DNA of 64,000 bases from Rubrivivax sp. (GCA_020852865.1 JADYZZ010000053.1:22359-86358); one strand, 5' to 3'; positions 11,640-21,672 are shown, counted from the first letter of the stretch. The notes: generated from the sequence alone by a model not told the origin. Numbers and translations: made by a program.

Positions 11640-12524
11640 ATGACAGAGTTCCTGCAGCTCCTGATCTCCGGCCTGACGATCGGCAGCGTCTACGGCCTGG
11701 TCGCCGTCGGCTTCTGCATCGTCTACAACACGACCGGGGTCATCAACTTCGCGCAGGGCGAGTTCGTCATGCTGGGGGGGATGATCGCCGCCGTCGTGGT
11801 CGCGAGCCTGGGCTGGTCGGTGCCCGTCGCACTGCTCTTTGCCACGGCTGCGGTCACGCTGATCGGCATGTTCGCCGAGAAGGTGACGCTCGGCCGCAGC
11901 CGCAAGCCCGACGTCTTGAACCTGATCATCGTGACCATCGGCCTGGCCATCGTGCTCAAGGGCCTGGTGATGATGATCTGGGGCAAGTTCCCGAAGGGCT
12001 TGCCGGCGTTTTCCGGCGAAACGCCGTTGAGCCTGCTCGGCGCCACGGTCACGCCGCAAGCGCTGTGGGTCGTCGGCGTGGCGCTCCTCGTGATGGCTGG
12101 CGTGGCCCTGTTCCTGCAAAAGTCGGTTACGGGCACGGCGATGCGTGCCGCCGCGTTCGACCGGGAAACGGCGGCACTCATGGGGATTCCGGTCACGCGC
12201 CTGCGCACCGTCTCGTTTGCCGTCGCCGCGGGTGTGGGCGCCCTGGCCGGCGTGATCATCACGCCCCTCACCATGACCTCCTACGAGCAGGGAACCATCC
12301 TCGGCCTCAAGGGATTCTGCGCCGCCATCATTGGCGGGATGGGGAATGTGTACGGGGCCTTCCTCGGTGGCCTCATCCTCGGTGCTGCCGAAGCCTTTAC
12401 CGCCGGCTGGGGCGGAAGCGGCTACCAGGACGCCGTGGCCTTCCTGTTGCTGATCATCCTGTTGCTGTTCAGGCCATCGGGCCTGCTCGGCGGAACCGGG
12501 GGCGAACGTGCCGTCAAGTTCTAG
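11640..12524 (+). CDS. Branched-chain amino acid-type ABC permease (LivH-like)
   Basis: 'LLISGLTIGSVYGLVAVGFCIVYNTTGVINFAQGEFVMLGG'. Confidence 0.92.
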   Translation: MTEFLQLLISGLTIGSVYGLVAVGFCIVYNTTGVINFAQGEFVMLGGMIAAVVVASLGWSVPVALLFATAAVTLIGMFAEKVTLGRSRKPDVLNLIIVTIGLAIVLKGLVMMIWGKFPKGLPAFSGETPLSLLGATVTPQALWVVGVALLVMAGVALFLQKSVTGTAMRAAAFDRETAALMGIPVTRLRTVSFAVAAGVGALAGVIITPLTMTSYEQGTILGLKGFCAAIIGGMGNVYGAFLGGLILGAAEAFTAGWGGSGYQDAVAFLLLIILLLFRPSGLLGGTGGERAVKF

Positions 12525-13491
12525 GCATCTTCAGCGCCCGCGCTGGCTCGCGCTGGGCATCTTCCTCGCGTTCGTCGCGGCGTTCCCCGCGACGTCGCCG
12601 AATGCGTATCTGCTCAATATCGTCGGCTTCGCAGGCATCCACATCCTGTTGAGCATGGGCCTGAACATCCTCATGGGATACGCCGGCCAGATTTCCCTCG
12701 GTCATGCCGCATTCTGGGGCCTGGGCGCCTACATCTCGGGCGTGCTCACCGCCAAGTTCGGGTGGCCTCCGGTGCTGGGGCTCGTCGCATCGGTGCTGGG
12801 AACCTGCGCCGTCGCGCTGGCGATCGGATTGCCGACCTTGCGTCTGAAGGGGCATTACCTGGCGATGGCGACCCTGGGCGTCGGCATCATCGTCCATACC
12901 CTGTTCGTGCAGTGGTCCGGGCTGACCGGGGGGCCCTCCGGACTGGTCGACGTCCCCAGTTTCTCGCTGGGAGGGTTCACGATCGCTTCGGCGGTCGGGA
13001 ACTATTACTTCATCTGGGCCTGGGTGGCCGTCGGTGCATGGGCGGCACTCAACCTCGGGACATCGCGCATCGGGCGTGCGCTGCGCGCCATCAAGGGCGG
13101 CGACGTTGCGGCCGAGTGCATCGGCGTCGATACCTACAGGTACAAGGTCATCGTGTTCGTCCTGTCGGCCGCCTACGCGGCGGTCGCCGGGACGCTGTAC
13201 GTGCACTACATCAACTTCGCGGCTCCCGACACCTTCGGCTTCATGCAGTCGGTTCTCGTATTGACGATGGTGGTCGTGGGCGGCATCGGGACGTTCTGGG
13301 GCCCGATCATCGGCGGCGCCATCCTCACCTTTCTGCCGGAATATCTCCGCGCCTACGAAGGGCTCGACGTCGTCCTGTACGGAGCGATCCTGGTCGGCGT
13401 GATGATGTTCATGCCCAACGGACTGGCGTCGCTGTTTCGCCGGCTGAGCCTCCGGCTCGGGGCGACGGCGGCGGCGAGAAAGGCGCGTTGA
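12508..13491 (+). CDS. Branched-chain amino acid-type ABC permease (LivM-like)
   Basis: 'LSMGLNILMGYAGQISLGHAAFWGLGAYISGVL'; overlaps LivH stop. Confidence 0.92.
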   Translation: MPSSSRHLQRPRWLALGIFLAFVAAFPATSPNAYLLNIVGFAGIHILLSMGLNILMGYAGQISLGHAAFWGLGAYISGVLTAKFGWPPVLGLVASVLGTCAVALAIGLPTLRLKGHYLAMATLGVGIIVHTLFVQWSGLTGGPSGLVDVPSFSLGGFTIASAVGNYYFIWAWVAVGAWAALNLGTSRIGRALRAIKGGDVAAECIGVDTYRYKVIVFVLSAAYAAVAGTLYVHYINFAAPDTFGFMQSVLVLTMVVVGGIGTFWGPIIGGAILTFLPEYLRAYEGLDVVLYGAILVGVMMFMPNGLASLFRRLSLRLGATAAARKAR

Positions 13492-13494
13492 GCC

Positions 13495-14262
13495 GTGGCC
13501 GGTTTCCTGTTGAGCGTCGACGAGGTCAGCAAGCGCTTCGGCGGCTTGTCCGCGATTTCGAAGCTGTCGTTCCGCGTGCGCGAGGGGAGTATCAAGGCGC
13601 TCATCGGGCCGAACGGCGCCGGCAAGAGCACCTTGTTCAACTTGATCACCGGAATCGATTCGCCCAGCGCCGGGCAGATCCGGTTCGACGGCCTGGACGT
13701 GACGGACATGGTGCCGAACCGCCGTGCGGCGCTGGGTATGGGGCGGACCTTTCAGACGCCGCAGATCTTCGGGGAGATGTCGGTGCTGGAGAACGTCCAG
13801 GTCGGATATCACCTGAGGGGGAAGGCGAGCTGGTTCGATGCCCTGCTGTTCACGCGGCGCTCGCGCCGGGAGGAACTGCATACGCGCGACCTGTGCGCAG
13901 CCGTCCTGGAGAAGGTGGGGCTGTCCGCGAAGTCGCACGAGCCCGCGGGCGGACTCGCCTGCGGGGAACTGAAGTTGCTCGAAATGGCGCGCGCCCTGGC
14001 CATGGGCCCGCGACTGCTGCTGCTCGACGAATTCGCGGCAGGCCTGACGCGCGCCGAAACGGAACACATGATGGCTTTGGTGCAGAGCGTGCGGGCGGAG
14101 GGCGTCACGGTGCTGTTGGTCGAGCACGACATGCACCTGGTGATGAACCTCAGCGATGAGATCGTCGTGCTGAATTTCGGCGAAAAGGTCGCCGAGGGGA
14201 CGCCGGAGGAGATCCGGCGCAACGAACGCGTCATCGAGGTCTACCTGGGCGCCGAGGTCTGA
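13495..14262 (+). CDS. ABC transporter ATP-binding protein (LivG-like)
   Basis: GPNGAGKSTLFNLITG; LLLLDEFAAGL; GTG start. Confidence 0.92.
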   Translation: MAGFLLSVDEVSKRFGGLSAISKLSFRVREGSIKALIGPNGAGKSTLFNLITGIDSPSAGQIRFDGLDVTDMVPNRRAALGMGRTFQTPQIFGEMSVLENVQVGYHLRGKASWFDALLFTRRSRREELHTRDLCAAVLEKVGLSAKSHEPAGGLACGELKLLEMARALAMGPRLLLLDEFAAGLTRAETEHMMALVQSVRAEGVTVLLVEHDMHLVMNLSDEIVVLNFGEKVAEGTPEEIRRNERVIEVYLGAEV

Positions 14263-14263
14263 C

Positions 14264-14992
14264 GTGCTTCGTATCGACAGGGTCAACGCCGGGTATGGTC
14301 AGCTGCACGTCCTGCACGACGTCGAGCTGCACGTCGGAAGCGGGGAAGTCGTCTGCGTGATCGGCCCGAACGGCGCCGGAAAGAGCACGCTGTTGCGCAC
14401 CATCTGCGGCATGCTGCCGGTCGGCTCGGGGGCGATCGGCTTCGAGGACAGGAGCCTGAACGGCTTGGCGCCGGCGGCGATCGTGGCCTGCGGCATTGCG
14501 ATGGTTCCCGAGGGGCGACGCGTGTTCGGCCCGCTGACGGTCCGGGAGAACCTGATGATGGGCGCCTACCTCAGGCGGGGTGCGGCCCAGCGGACCGAGG
14601 TGCGGCGCGACCTCGAGCGCCTGTACGACACCTTTCCGGTGCTGGGTCGGCGCGAGAAGCAGATGGCCGGGCTGCTCTCGGGTGGTGAGCAGCAGATGCT
14701 GGCGATCGCGCGGGCGATGATGGCGCGCCCGAAGCTCCTCCTGCTCGACGAACCCTCGATGGGGTTGGCGCCGCTGATCGTGAAGGACATCTTCCGCGTG
14801 CTCGATCAATTGCGGCGCGAGACGACGATATTGCTCGTGGAACAGAACGCCCGCATCGCGCTCCAACTCGCCGACCGGGGCTACGTGCTGGAGATGGGCA
14901 GGGTGGTGCACGGCGGCACCCGGGACGAGTTGCTGAAGGACGACCGCATCTTGCAAAGCTATCTCGGGGCGTCCGCGGTAGCAGCGAAATGA
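14264..14992 (+). CDS. ABC transporter ATP-binding protein (LivF-like)
   Basis: GPNGAGKSTLLRTICG; LSGGEQQMLAIARAMMARPKLLLLDEPSMGLAP. Confidence 0.92.
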   Translation: MLRIDRVNAGYGQLHVLHDVELHVGSGEVVCVIGPNGAGKSTLLRTICGMLPVGSGAIGFEDRSLNGLAPAAIVACGIAMVPEGRRVFGPLTVRENLMMGAYLRRGAAQRTEVRRDLERLYDTFPVLGRREKQMAGLLSGGEQQMLAIARAMMARPKLLLLDEPSMGLAPLIVKDIFRVLDQLRRETTILLVEQNARIALQLADRGYVLEMGRVVHGGTRDELLKDDRILQSYLGASAVAAK

Positions 14993-15112
14993 ACATGGTC
15001 ATGCGTTTGCGCTCACATTGCCGCTTGCGATCGGCGCGCGTGGTGAAGGTGCCGTCCGCCGGATCGGCGGCAGGTACGGGCGAGGCCGTTGGCTCGCGGC
15101 AGGGAGATTGAT

Positions 15113-16000
15113 GTGGTTCCTTCCTTCGACTACATGCGGCCGGCATCCGTGGAGGAACTGGTCGGCGGTCTGGCCGCGGCCGCTGCGGAGGCGGCTGTTC
15201 TGGCGGGCGGGACCGACCTGCACGTCAAGATGCGCATCGGCAAGATGCAGCCGCGCGTCCTGTTCGACATCAGCGAGCTCGAGCCGCTGCGCCGGATTCG
15301 CGTGCAGGACGGGCGCCTGCACATCGGCGCGGCCGTGCGGATGACGGAAATCGCCGCGTCGCAGGAAGTCCGGCGTGCCTTGCCTGCCATGGTGAGTGCG
15401 GTGAACGAAATGAGCTCGCGGCAGATCCGCAATCGGGCCACGCTGGGCGGCAACATCGTTACCGCCTCGCCGGCGGCCGACGCCGTTCCGCCGCTGCTCG
15501 CTGCGGATGCGGTTGTCGTCCTCGTCGGGCCCGAGGGCGACCGGGAGGTGGCGCTTGCCGATTTCGTCGTCGGACCAGGAAGGACCGCGAAGCGTCCGTC
15601 CGAGGTGGTTGCCGAGGTGGCCGTCCCCGTCGGCGCGATGAGCCGCCGCAGCCAGTTCGTCAAGATCGGGCGGCGCAAGGCGCAGGCCATCAGTGTCGTC
15701 AATCTCGCCGGATGCGTCGAAATGGAAGTCGATGGGCGCGTGCGCGACCTGCGCATCGCACTCGGCGCGGTGGCGCCGACGGCCATGCGTGCGCATCGGG
15801 CCGAAGCGGTGTTGCGCGGGCGCAGGCCGAGTGCCGGGAATCTGCGCGAGGCGGCGGCAATCGCAGCACAGGAGTGCCGGCCCATCTCCGACATCCGGGC
15901 GACCGCGGACGGCCGAAGGCGTCTGGTCGAGGCCTGGACATTGCGGATGTTGCAGACCCTGACGGGCCCGGCAAGCGTGGGCCGAGGAGCAGACCAATGA
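15113..16000 (+). CDS. Molybdenum hydroxylase FAD-binding subunit (CoxM/XdhB-like)
   Basis: 'AVLAGGTDLHVKMRIGKMQPRVLFDISEL', 'RNRATLGGNIVTASPAADAVPPLLA'. Confidence 0.88.
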   Translation: MVPSFDYMRPASVEELVGGLAAAAAEAAVLAGGTDLHVKMRIGKMQPRVLFDISELEPLRRIRVQDGRLHIGAAVRMTEIAASQEVRRALPAMVSAVNEMSSRQIRNRATLGGNIVTASPAADAVPPLLAADAVVVLVGPEGDREVALADFVVGPGRTAKRPSEVVAEVAVPVGAMSRRSQFVKIGRRKAQAISVVNLAGCVEMEVDGRVRDLRIALGAVAPTAMRAHRAEAVLRGRRPSAGNLREAAAIAAQECRPISDIRATADGRRRLVEAWTLRMLQTLTGPASVGRGADQ

Positions 16001-16467
16001 CGAAACGTCGTGTCGGGTTGACCGTGAATGGCTGCGGCCATTCCATCGAGATCGCCGAGCATCGGAGTCTGCTGGACGTCCTGCGCGAGGAACTCGGCCT
16101 TACCGGTACGAAGAAGGGCTGCAATGCCGGTGACTGCGGCGCATGCACCGTGCTCCTGGACGGCGAGCCCGTCAACGCCTGCCTCGTCCTGGGCGTGCAG
16201 GCCGAGGGCCGCGAGGTCAGGACGATCGAGGGCATCGGCGACGGCGATCGCCTGCATCCCTTGCAGGAAGCCTTCGTCAAGCACGGCGCCGTTCAGTGCG
16301 GTTTCTGCACGCCGGGCGTGGTCATGAGTGCCTATGCACTCCTGCAGGAGACGCCCAGGCCCAGCCGCGAACAGATTGCGGAAGCCCTGTCCGGGAACCT
16401 CTGCCGCTGCACCGGCTACTACCAGATCGTCGATGCGATCAGCGCTGCCGCTTTCGGCGAGCAATGA
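15997..16467 (+). CDS. Molybdenum hydroxylase [2Fe-2S] subunit (CoxS-like)
   Basis: 'GCNAGDCGACTVLLDG', 'CGFCTPGVVMSAYALL', 'CRCTGYYQIVDAI'; ATGA overlap. Confidence 0.93.
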   Translation: MTKRRVGLTVNGCGHSIEIAEHRSLLDVLREELGLTGTKKGCNAGDCGACTVLLDGEPVNACLVLGVQAEGREVRTIEGIGDGDRLHPLQEAFVKHGAVQCGFCTPGVVMSAYALLQETPRPSREQIAEALSGNLCRCTGYYQIVDAISAAAFGEQ

Positions 16468-16493
16468 AGGCAAGCGACGCAACGGAGGTCCGA

Positions 16494-18779
16494 ATGACCA
16501 CAGAGCGAATCGTCGGCAAGGGCGTCGAGAGGGTCGATGCGCGCACGAAGGTGACGGGGCAGACCCTCTACGCGAGCGACATCCGGATGCCCGGCATGCA
16601 TTTCGGGAAGATCCTGTTCTCGCCCCATCCCAGGGCGCGCGTGGCGGCGATCGACACGCGTGCGGCGGCGGCGCTTCCCGGCGTGCGCCGGGTCATCACG
16701 GCGCAGGATCTGCCCGGGACCAACCGCTACGGCTACGAAGTGGCTCATCGTCCCGTGCTGGTCGCGGTCGGCGACGAGATCCGCTACGTCGGTGATGCGG
16801 TCGCGATGGTCGTGGCCGAAAGCGAGGAGATCGCCGCGCAGGCGGCTGCCGCGGTGTCGGTGTCGTACGAGGTGCTGCCGCCGCTCACCTCTGCGGCCCA
16901 GGCCATGGCCCCGGGGGCCTACCTGATTCACGCCGACGCCCCGGGGAACCGGTGCATGCTCAAGCAGTTCGCGAGGGGCGACGTCGACGCGGCTTTCCGC
17001 GCGGCGGAAGTCGTCGTCGAAGGAACCTACTGCACGCCGCGGCAGGAGCAGGCCTTTCTCGAGCCGGAGGCCGGCGTCGCCTACCAGGATCCCCTGGGGG
17101 TGCTGCACGTGATGTCTTGTCTGCAGGATCCCTACGGCGTGGCCGAAGACATCCACATCGCCTTGGGCGTTCCGAGGTCGAAGATCCACATCAAGGGGAC
17201 GCCGGTCGGCGGCGGCTTCGGCGGGAAGCTGAACACGACGATTCAGGTCCATCTGGCGGCCATGGCCCTGCTGGCCGGCGTGCCGGTGATGCTGGTACTC
17301 GAACGCGAGGAGTCCTTCGCCTTCCACCCCAAGCGCCATCCCGCTGAAATCCACCTGCGCATCGGCACCGACCGCAACGGCGTGATCCAGGCGTTCGAAG
17401 GCCGGGTGATCGCGGACGCCGGCCCCTACTCAGGGCGGACGCCCGAGGTCGTGGGCCTGCTGATGTCTGCCCTGGTGGGCCCCTACAGGCTTGCGAACGT
17501 CAGGACACGTGCCGAAGCCATCTACACGAACAACCTCGATTCGGGCGCGTTCCGCGGGTTCGGGGCGCCCCAGGCCGCGATTGCGCGCGAATGCCTGCTC
17601 GACCGCCTGGCGCGCACCCTCGAGATGGATCCGCTCGAGTTGCGGCGCCGGAACTTCCTGACTGCCGACGATTCGCCGGCCAGTGCGATGCTGGGCGACA
17701 GCCCGGTCAGCATCGACAAGCTCGTTCAGCGCATCCTGGAGAAGATCGGACCCAGGCCGAGCCAGCCCGAGGATTCGACGAAGCGGATCGGCCGCAGCAT
17801 CTGCTTCGACATGCCGGTGTTCGACGTGGGCGCGATACCGGTTCTCGGCAAGTCGGGTGTCGGCGCCGCCGTCGAGGTGCAGGCCGACGGCAGCGTCTCC
17901 GTCTACGCCGGCGGAACCGAGTTGGGGCAGGGCATCTCTACGGTCCTGGCGCAGATTGCCGCCGAGGGTTTCGGCCTGTCGATGGCGTCCATCCAGGTCG
18001 AGATGAGCGATACATCGACTTGCCCGCGAGCCGGCAGAACCTCCGCGTCCCGGCTGAGTTTCGGACTGGGCAACGCGGTCTTGCGTGCCGTGGAGCCCGT
18101 GCGGGCGACGATTGCCGCGCGTGCCGCCAGGATGCTCGAGGTGCCGTCGGAGGAACTGATTTTCGAGGGCGGCAGGATTCGCGCCAAAGCCGACGCCGGG
18201 AAGTCGCTGGCTTTCGCCGACGTCGCCAAGGCCTGTTCGGACGTGGGCGACAAGCTGCGCGAGGAAGGCTGGTTCCGCGCCTCGGAGGGCCGCTACATGT
18301 ACGGCCACACGTTCATGGCGGCTGCGGCCGACGTCGAGGTCGACCTCGACACCGGCGAGACGCGGGTGCTCAAGATCGTCAACGTGCTCGATATGGGCCG
18401 GGTGCTCAATCCCGTCATGGCCTACGGCCAGATCTATGGCGGCGCAATCCAGGCGTTGGGGTATGCGCTGATGGAGGACATGACCACCGTGGACGGCTTG
18501 CCGACGAGCCCGTCGTTCGCTCAGTACATGATCCCCACCGCGCTCGACATCCCGGTGGAATTCGTTTCGGATGCCATCGAGACCCCGTACGCGTCCGGGC
18601 CCTTCGGTGCCAAGGGGATCGGCGAAGCGGCGCTCAATTGCACGACTCCGACCTTGCTCAATGCGGTTGCCGACGCCTTGGGTACCGAGGTGGCGGGCAT
18701 CCCGATTACGCAGGAGCAGGTCCTGAGCGCGTTGCGCGAGCACCGGCATTGCCGCGACACCATGGAGGAAGTCGCCTAG
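16494..18779 (+). CDS. Molybdenum hydroxylase molybdopterin-binding subunit (CoxL/XdhA-like)
   Basis: 'DARTKVTGQTLYASDIRMPGM', 'GTPVGGGFGGK', 'SGAFRGFGAPQA', 'GAKGIGEAALN'; GGAGG before ATG 16494. Confidence 0.9.
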   Translation: MTTERIVGKGVERVDARTKVTGQTLYASDIRMPGMHFGKILFSPHPRARVAAIDTRAAAALPGVRRVITAQDLPGTNRYGYEVAHRPVLVAVGDEIRYVGDAVAMVVAESEEIAAQAAAAVSVSYEVLPPLTSAAQAMAPGAYLIHADAPGNRCMLKQFARGDVDAAFRAAEVVVEGTYCTPRQEQAFLEPEAGVAYQDPLGVLHVMSCLQDPYGVAEDIHIALGVPRSKIHIKGTPVGGGFGGKLNTTIQVHLAAMALLAGVPVMLVLEREESFAFHPKRHPAEIHLRIGTDRNGVIQAFEGRVIADAGPYSGRTPEVVGLLMSALVGPYRLANVRTRAEAIYTNNLDSGAFRGFGAPQAAIARECLLDRLARTLEMDPLELRRRNFLTADDSPASAMLGDSPVSIDKLVQRILEKIGPRPSQPEDSTKRIGRSICFDMPVFDVGAIPVLGKSGVGAAVEVQADGSVSVYAGGTELGQGISTVLAQIAAEGFGLSMASIQVEMSDTSTCPRAGRTSASRLSFGLGNAVLRAVEPVRATIAARAARMLEVPSEELIFEGGRIRAKADAGKSLAFADVAKACSDVGDKLREEGWFRASEGRYMYGHTFMAAAADVEVDLDTGETRVLKIVNVLDMGRVLNPVMAYGQIYGGAIQALGYALMEDMTTVDGLPTSPSFAQYMIPTALDIPVEFVSDAIETPYASGPFGAKGIGEAALNCTTPTLLNAVADALGTEVAGIPITQEQVLSALREHRHCRDTMEEVA

Positions 18780-18911
18780 GAGCGGCGGCCGCGCTGTGCC
18801 TGGCGCGGCGGCCCTGACGCCGCGTCGAAGCAACCCGCACCGAGCGGGCTGCCTGGAGAACGAGCCGTTGCGGGGCCCTGCCGCCGTGGGCGGACTGCCG
18901 CGAGAAGTCAT

Positions 18912-19739
18912 ATGAAGGATTACGCGCTTCCCATCCTGATCGCCCCAGACGAGCTGCGCAGCCTCGTTGGCAGCGCGGGCGTGCAGTTGATCGACTGCCG
19001 TCCGACGGAGGCCTACGTCGCCGGCCATCTTCCCGGCGCCCTGCATGCCGATCTCTACGGGCTCAACCTGTGCGACTCCGATCCGGCGCCCCTGCGGGCC
19101 TTCCTGTGGATGATCGCCTACCTGTTCGGCATCAAGGGAATCGACCCGGCGCAGACGGTCGTTCTCTACGACGACACCACCGACTGGCGCGTCGCGCGGA
19201 CCTGGTGGTTGCTCGACTGCTTCGGACATCCTCGCGCGCGCATCCTGAACGGCGGCCTGCGCGCCTGGGCCAGCGCGGGGCTGCCGCTGTCCGCCGAGCC
19301 TGTCGCGCCCGTGCGCACGAACTTCGCGCTGCAACCGCAGGCCGATCGACTGGCGTCGTACCGCGAGGTCCTTGCCGGCCTCGGCCAGCCCGGGACGCGG
19401 ATCCTCGACGTGCGAACGCGACTCGAGCACCTGGGGCAGGATATCCAGGCCGCGCGCGGCGGCTCGATCCCCGGCGCGATCTGGATCGACTATCTCGAGA
19501 ATCTGGACGAACAAGGCGCCTTCAAGCCTGCGCACGTGCTCGCGCCCATCTACGAGGCCGCGGGGATCCGTCCGCAGTCCGAGGTCATCACCTACTGCCA
19601 GGGCGGCTACCGAGGCGCGCATACCTATCTCGCGCTCCGGCTCCTGGGGTATGCGCGGGTCCGCAATTACATTGGTGCTTGGAAGGAATGGGGCGATCGA
19701 CTCGATCTGCCGATTGACGTGTTTCCCGAAGGGGCCTGA
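18912..19739 (+). CDS. Sulfurtransferase with two rhodanese domains
   Basis: 'VQLIDCRPTEAYVAGHLPGALHAD'; active-site loop 'VITYCQGGYRGAHTYLAL'. Confidence 0.85.
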   Translation: MKDYALPILIAPDELRSLVGSAGVQLIDCRPTEAYVAGHLPGALHADLYGLNLCDSDPAPLRAFLWMIAYLFGIKGIDPAQTVVLYDDTTDWRVARTWWLLDCFGHPRARILNGGLRAWASAGLPLSAEPVAPVRTNFALQPQADRLASYREVLAGLGQPGTRILDVRTRLEHLGQDIQAARGGSIPGAIWIDYLENLDEQGAFKPAHVLAPIYEAAGIRPQSEVITYCQGGYRGAHTYLALRLLGYARVRNYIGAWKEWGDRLDLPIDVFPEGA

Positions 19740-19778
19740 ACCGGGGCCGCCGTTCATCACTAGCCGAGGAGTTCAATC

Positions 19779-20558
19779 ATGTTCACGATCACGCCCATGG
19801 TGGTGGCCAAAGGGCCGCAACGCGAGAAGAGCCGCTTCACCTACATGCATGGATGCGGCGAGAAAGTCGACATCCCCTACACGACCTGGCTGATCCAGGG
19901 ACGCGGTCTCAACGCGCTGGTCGATACCGGATGCAGCGCCGAGGACTACCGCACGCATATCTGCCGGAGCGGCCCCTTGATGTACGCCGGCGAGAAGTTC
20001 GCCGACGTGGAGGAGATCAAGCCGCTGGCCGAGCACCTGAAGGAGCGCGGTCTGACCTACGACGACATCGACCTGGTGCTGCAGACGCACGTGGACTGGG
20101 ACCACTGCATGAACACGCGGCACTTCACGAAGTCGAAGATCCTCGTGCAGCGCAACGAGTGGGCCAAGCTGCCGATCCACCCGCTCTTCAAGGGGACCTA
20201 CGCGCCGGACTACATCTACGAGGAGATCTCCAAGCGCGATCTTCAGCTGCTCGACGGCGACTACCACGTCACGACGGGGCTGGACTTGATTTACACGCCG
20301 GGCCACAGCCCCGGCGGCCAGTCGGTGGTCGTCGACACGAAGGATGGCCGCTACGTGATCGCCGGCATGTGCACGATCCGCGAGAACTTCTTCCCGCCCG
20401 AGGAAACGAAGAGGGCTACCGGTTTGCCGGTGATCCCGACCGGCTCGCACATGGACCCGATCCAGGTCTACGAGAGCATGATCCGAATCACGCAGGCGGG
20501 TGATCACGTGTTGCCCTTCCACGACCACGCCAACTTCACCATGGGAACGCTCGGTTGA
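19779..20558 (+). CDS. MBL-fold hydrolase (N-acyl homoserine lactonase-like)
   Basis: 'NALVDTGCS', 'LQTHVDWDHCMNTRHF', 'YTPGHSPGGQSVVVDT'. Confidence 0.75.
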   Translation: MFTITPMVVAKGPQREKSRFTYMHGCGEKVDIPYTTWLIQGRGLNALVDTGCSAEDYRTHICRSGPLMYAGEKFADVEEIKPLAEHLKERGLTYDDIDLVLQTHVDWDHCMNTRHFTKSKILVQRNEWAKLPIHPLFKGTYAPDYIYEEISKRDLQLLDGDYHVTTGLDLIYTPGHSPGGQSVVVDTKDGRYVIAGMCTIRENFFPPEETKRATGLPVIPTGSHMDPIQVYESMIRITQAGDHVLPFHDHANFTMGTLG

Positions 20559-20757
20559 TCCTGCGGCGGGGCAGGATCCCGCGGTCGATGGATGTCGGGT
20601 CAGGGCTGCCCTGGGACGCGCTCGGCGCGCGCGCCTGCGGTGCAGGCCGTCGGGCGCGCCGCTTGCCCACCCGCCGCATGGAGCCGCGCGTCGGCGCCGG
20701 CATGCGCGCGGTCGGCGGGGCCGAAATGAAATCTTGGAAAGGCGTCGTTGGCGATTC

Positions 20758-21672
20758 ATGAATACGAGTGCCGTTATCAGAAGCCCGGTCGAGGTCCGCT
20801 TCCCCCTGGATCTGGCGCCGCGCCTGGCGCCGATCCAGAGCCTGTATCAGGAGGCCAAGCTCGGCACCTGGTCACCCGACGAGGACATCGCTTGGGGCGC
20901 CTTCGATCCTGCCTCGTCGACAACGGCCCAGCGCGACGCGGCGTGCGCGGTCTGGAGCAGACGGACCTGGCTCGAGTACACGGGGATCGCCGAGACGCCT
21001 GCGTTGCTGCTGCGCTTTTGCCTGGAGCGCGCCCGCGAAGTCGATCCCAAGTACTTCCTCACCGTGCGCAATACCGAGGAAGCGATGCTGGTCGAGTGCT
21101 TCGAGCGTTACGCGGGGCTGCTCGGATCCGGCCCGGCGCGACCGGTCGATCCCGCCTGGGAGGCCGTGATCAACCGCGGCCTCTATCGCGATGCACTGAA
21201 TGCCGACGTGGATCTGGATGCGTACGTCGCGGTTCATTGCGCGATCGAGGACGGATTCGAACTGGAGCTGTTTCGCGCCTACCAGGCCAATGCCGCCGAG
21301 CCGGTGGCGCGCCGGATCCTCGACCGCAGCGTTCGCGTCAAGACGCGCCATGCCGCCTTCGGCTGGCATTATCTCGAGGGCCGCGCGGCCCGCTTCGACC
21401 CGCGTCGGCGCGCCGCGCTCGCCGACGCTGCCGCAGCGTGGCTGCAGGACGTGGCATTCGCCGGCTATCACGTTCCCTCGCTCGCGACCTCGATCGACAG
21501 CGCAGGCCTCCAGGAGGCGCAGGCGCTCGCTGCCGCGGGGGGATTGGGCGCGGCGACGGCCGCCGCCGAGGAGCAGATCCTGCGCGAATACCTGGCTGGC
21601 GTGCGCCCGCGCCTGCGTGCTCTGGGCCTGGATCTGCCGCAGCGGCCGCACGCGCGCCTGGGGCTGGTCTGA
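20758..21672 (+). CDS. Ferritin-like superfamily protein, substituted diiron ligands (paralog 1)
   Basis: Aligns by eye to the next CDS ('WSRRTWLEY', 'RHAAFGWHYL'), but EExxH reads EEAML and ExxH reads KTRH. Confidence 0.7.
   Translation: MNTSAVIRSPVEVRFPLDLAPRLAPIQSLYQEAKLGTWSPDEDIAWGAFDPASSTTAQRDAACAVWSRRTWLEYTGIAETPALLLRFCLERAREVDPKYFLTVRNTEEAMLVECFERYAGLLGSGPARPVDPAWEAVINRGLYRDALNADVDLDAYVAVHCAIEDGFELELFRAYQANAAEPVARRILDRSVRVKTRHAAFGWHYLEGRAARFDPRRRAALADAAAAWLQDVAFAGYHVPSLATSIDSAGLQEAQALAAAGGLGAATAAAEEQILREYLAGVRPRLRALGLDLPQRPHARLGLV

Noticed and set aside
16143-16493. Extended N-terminus of the Mo-hydroxylase large subunit ORF
   Set aside because: That part overlaps the well-supported 2Fe-2S subunit in another frame; a good SD and ATG at 16494 fit the family start.
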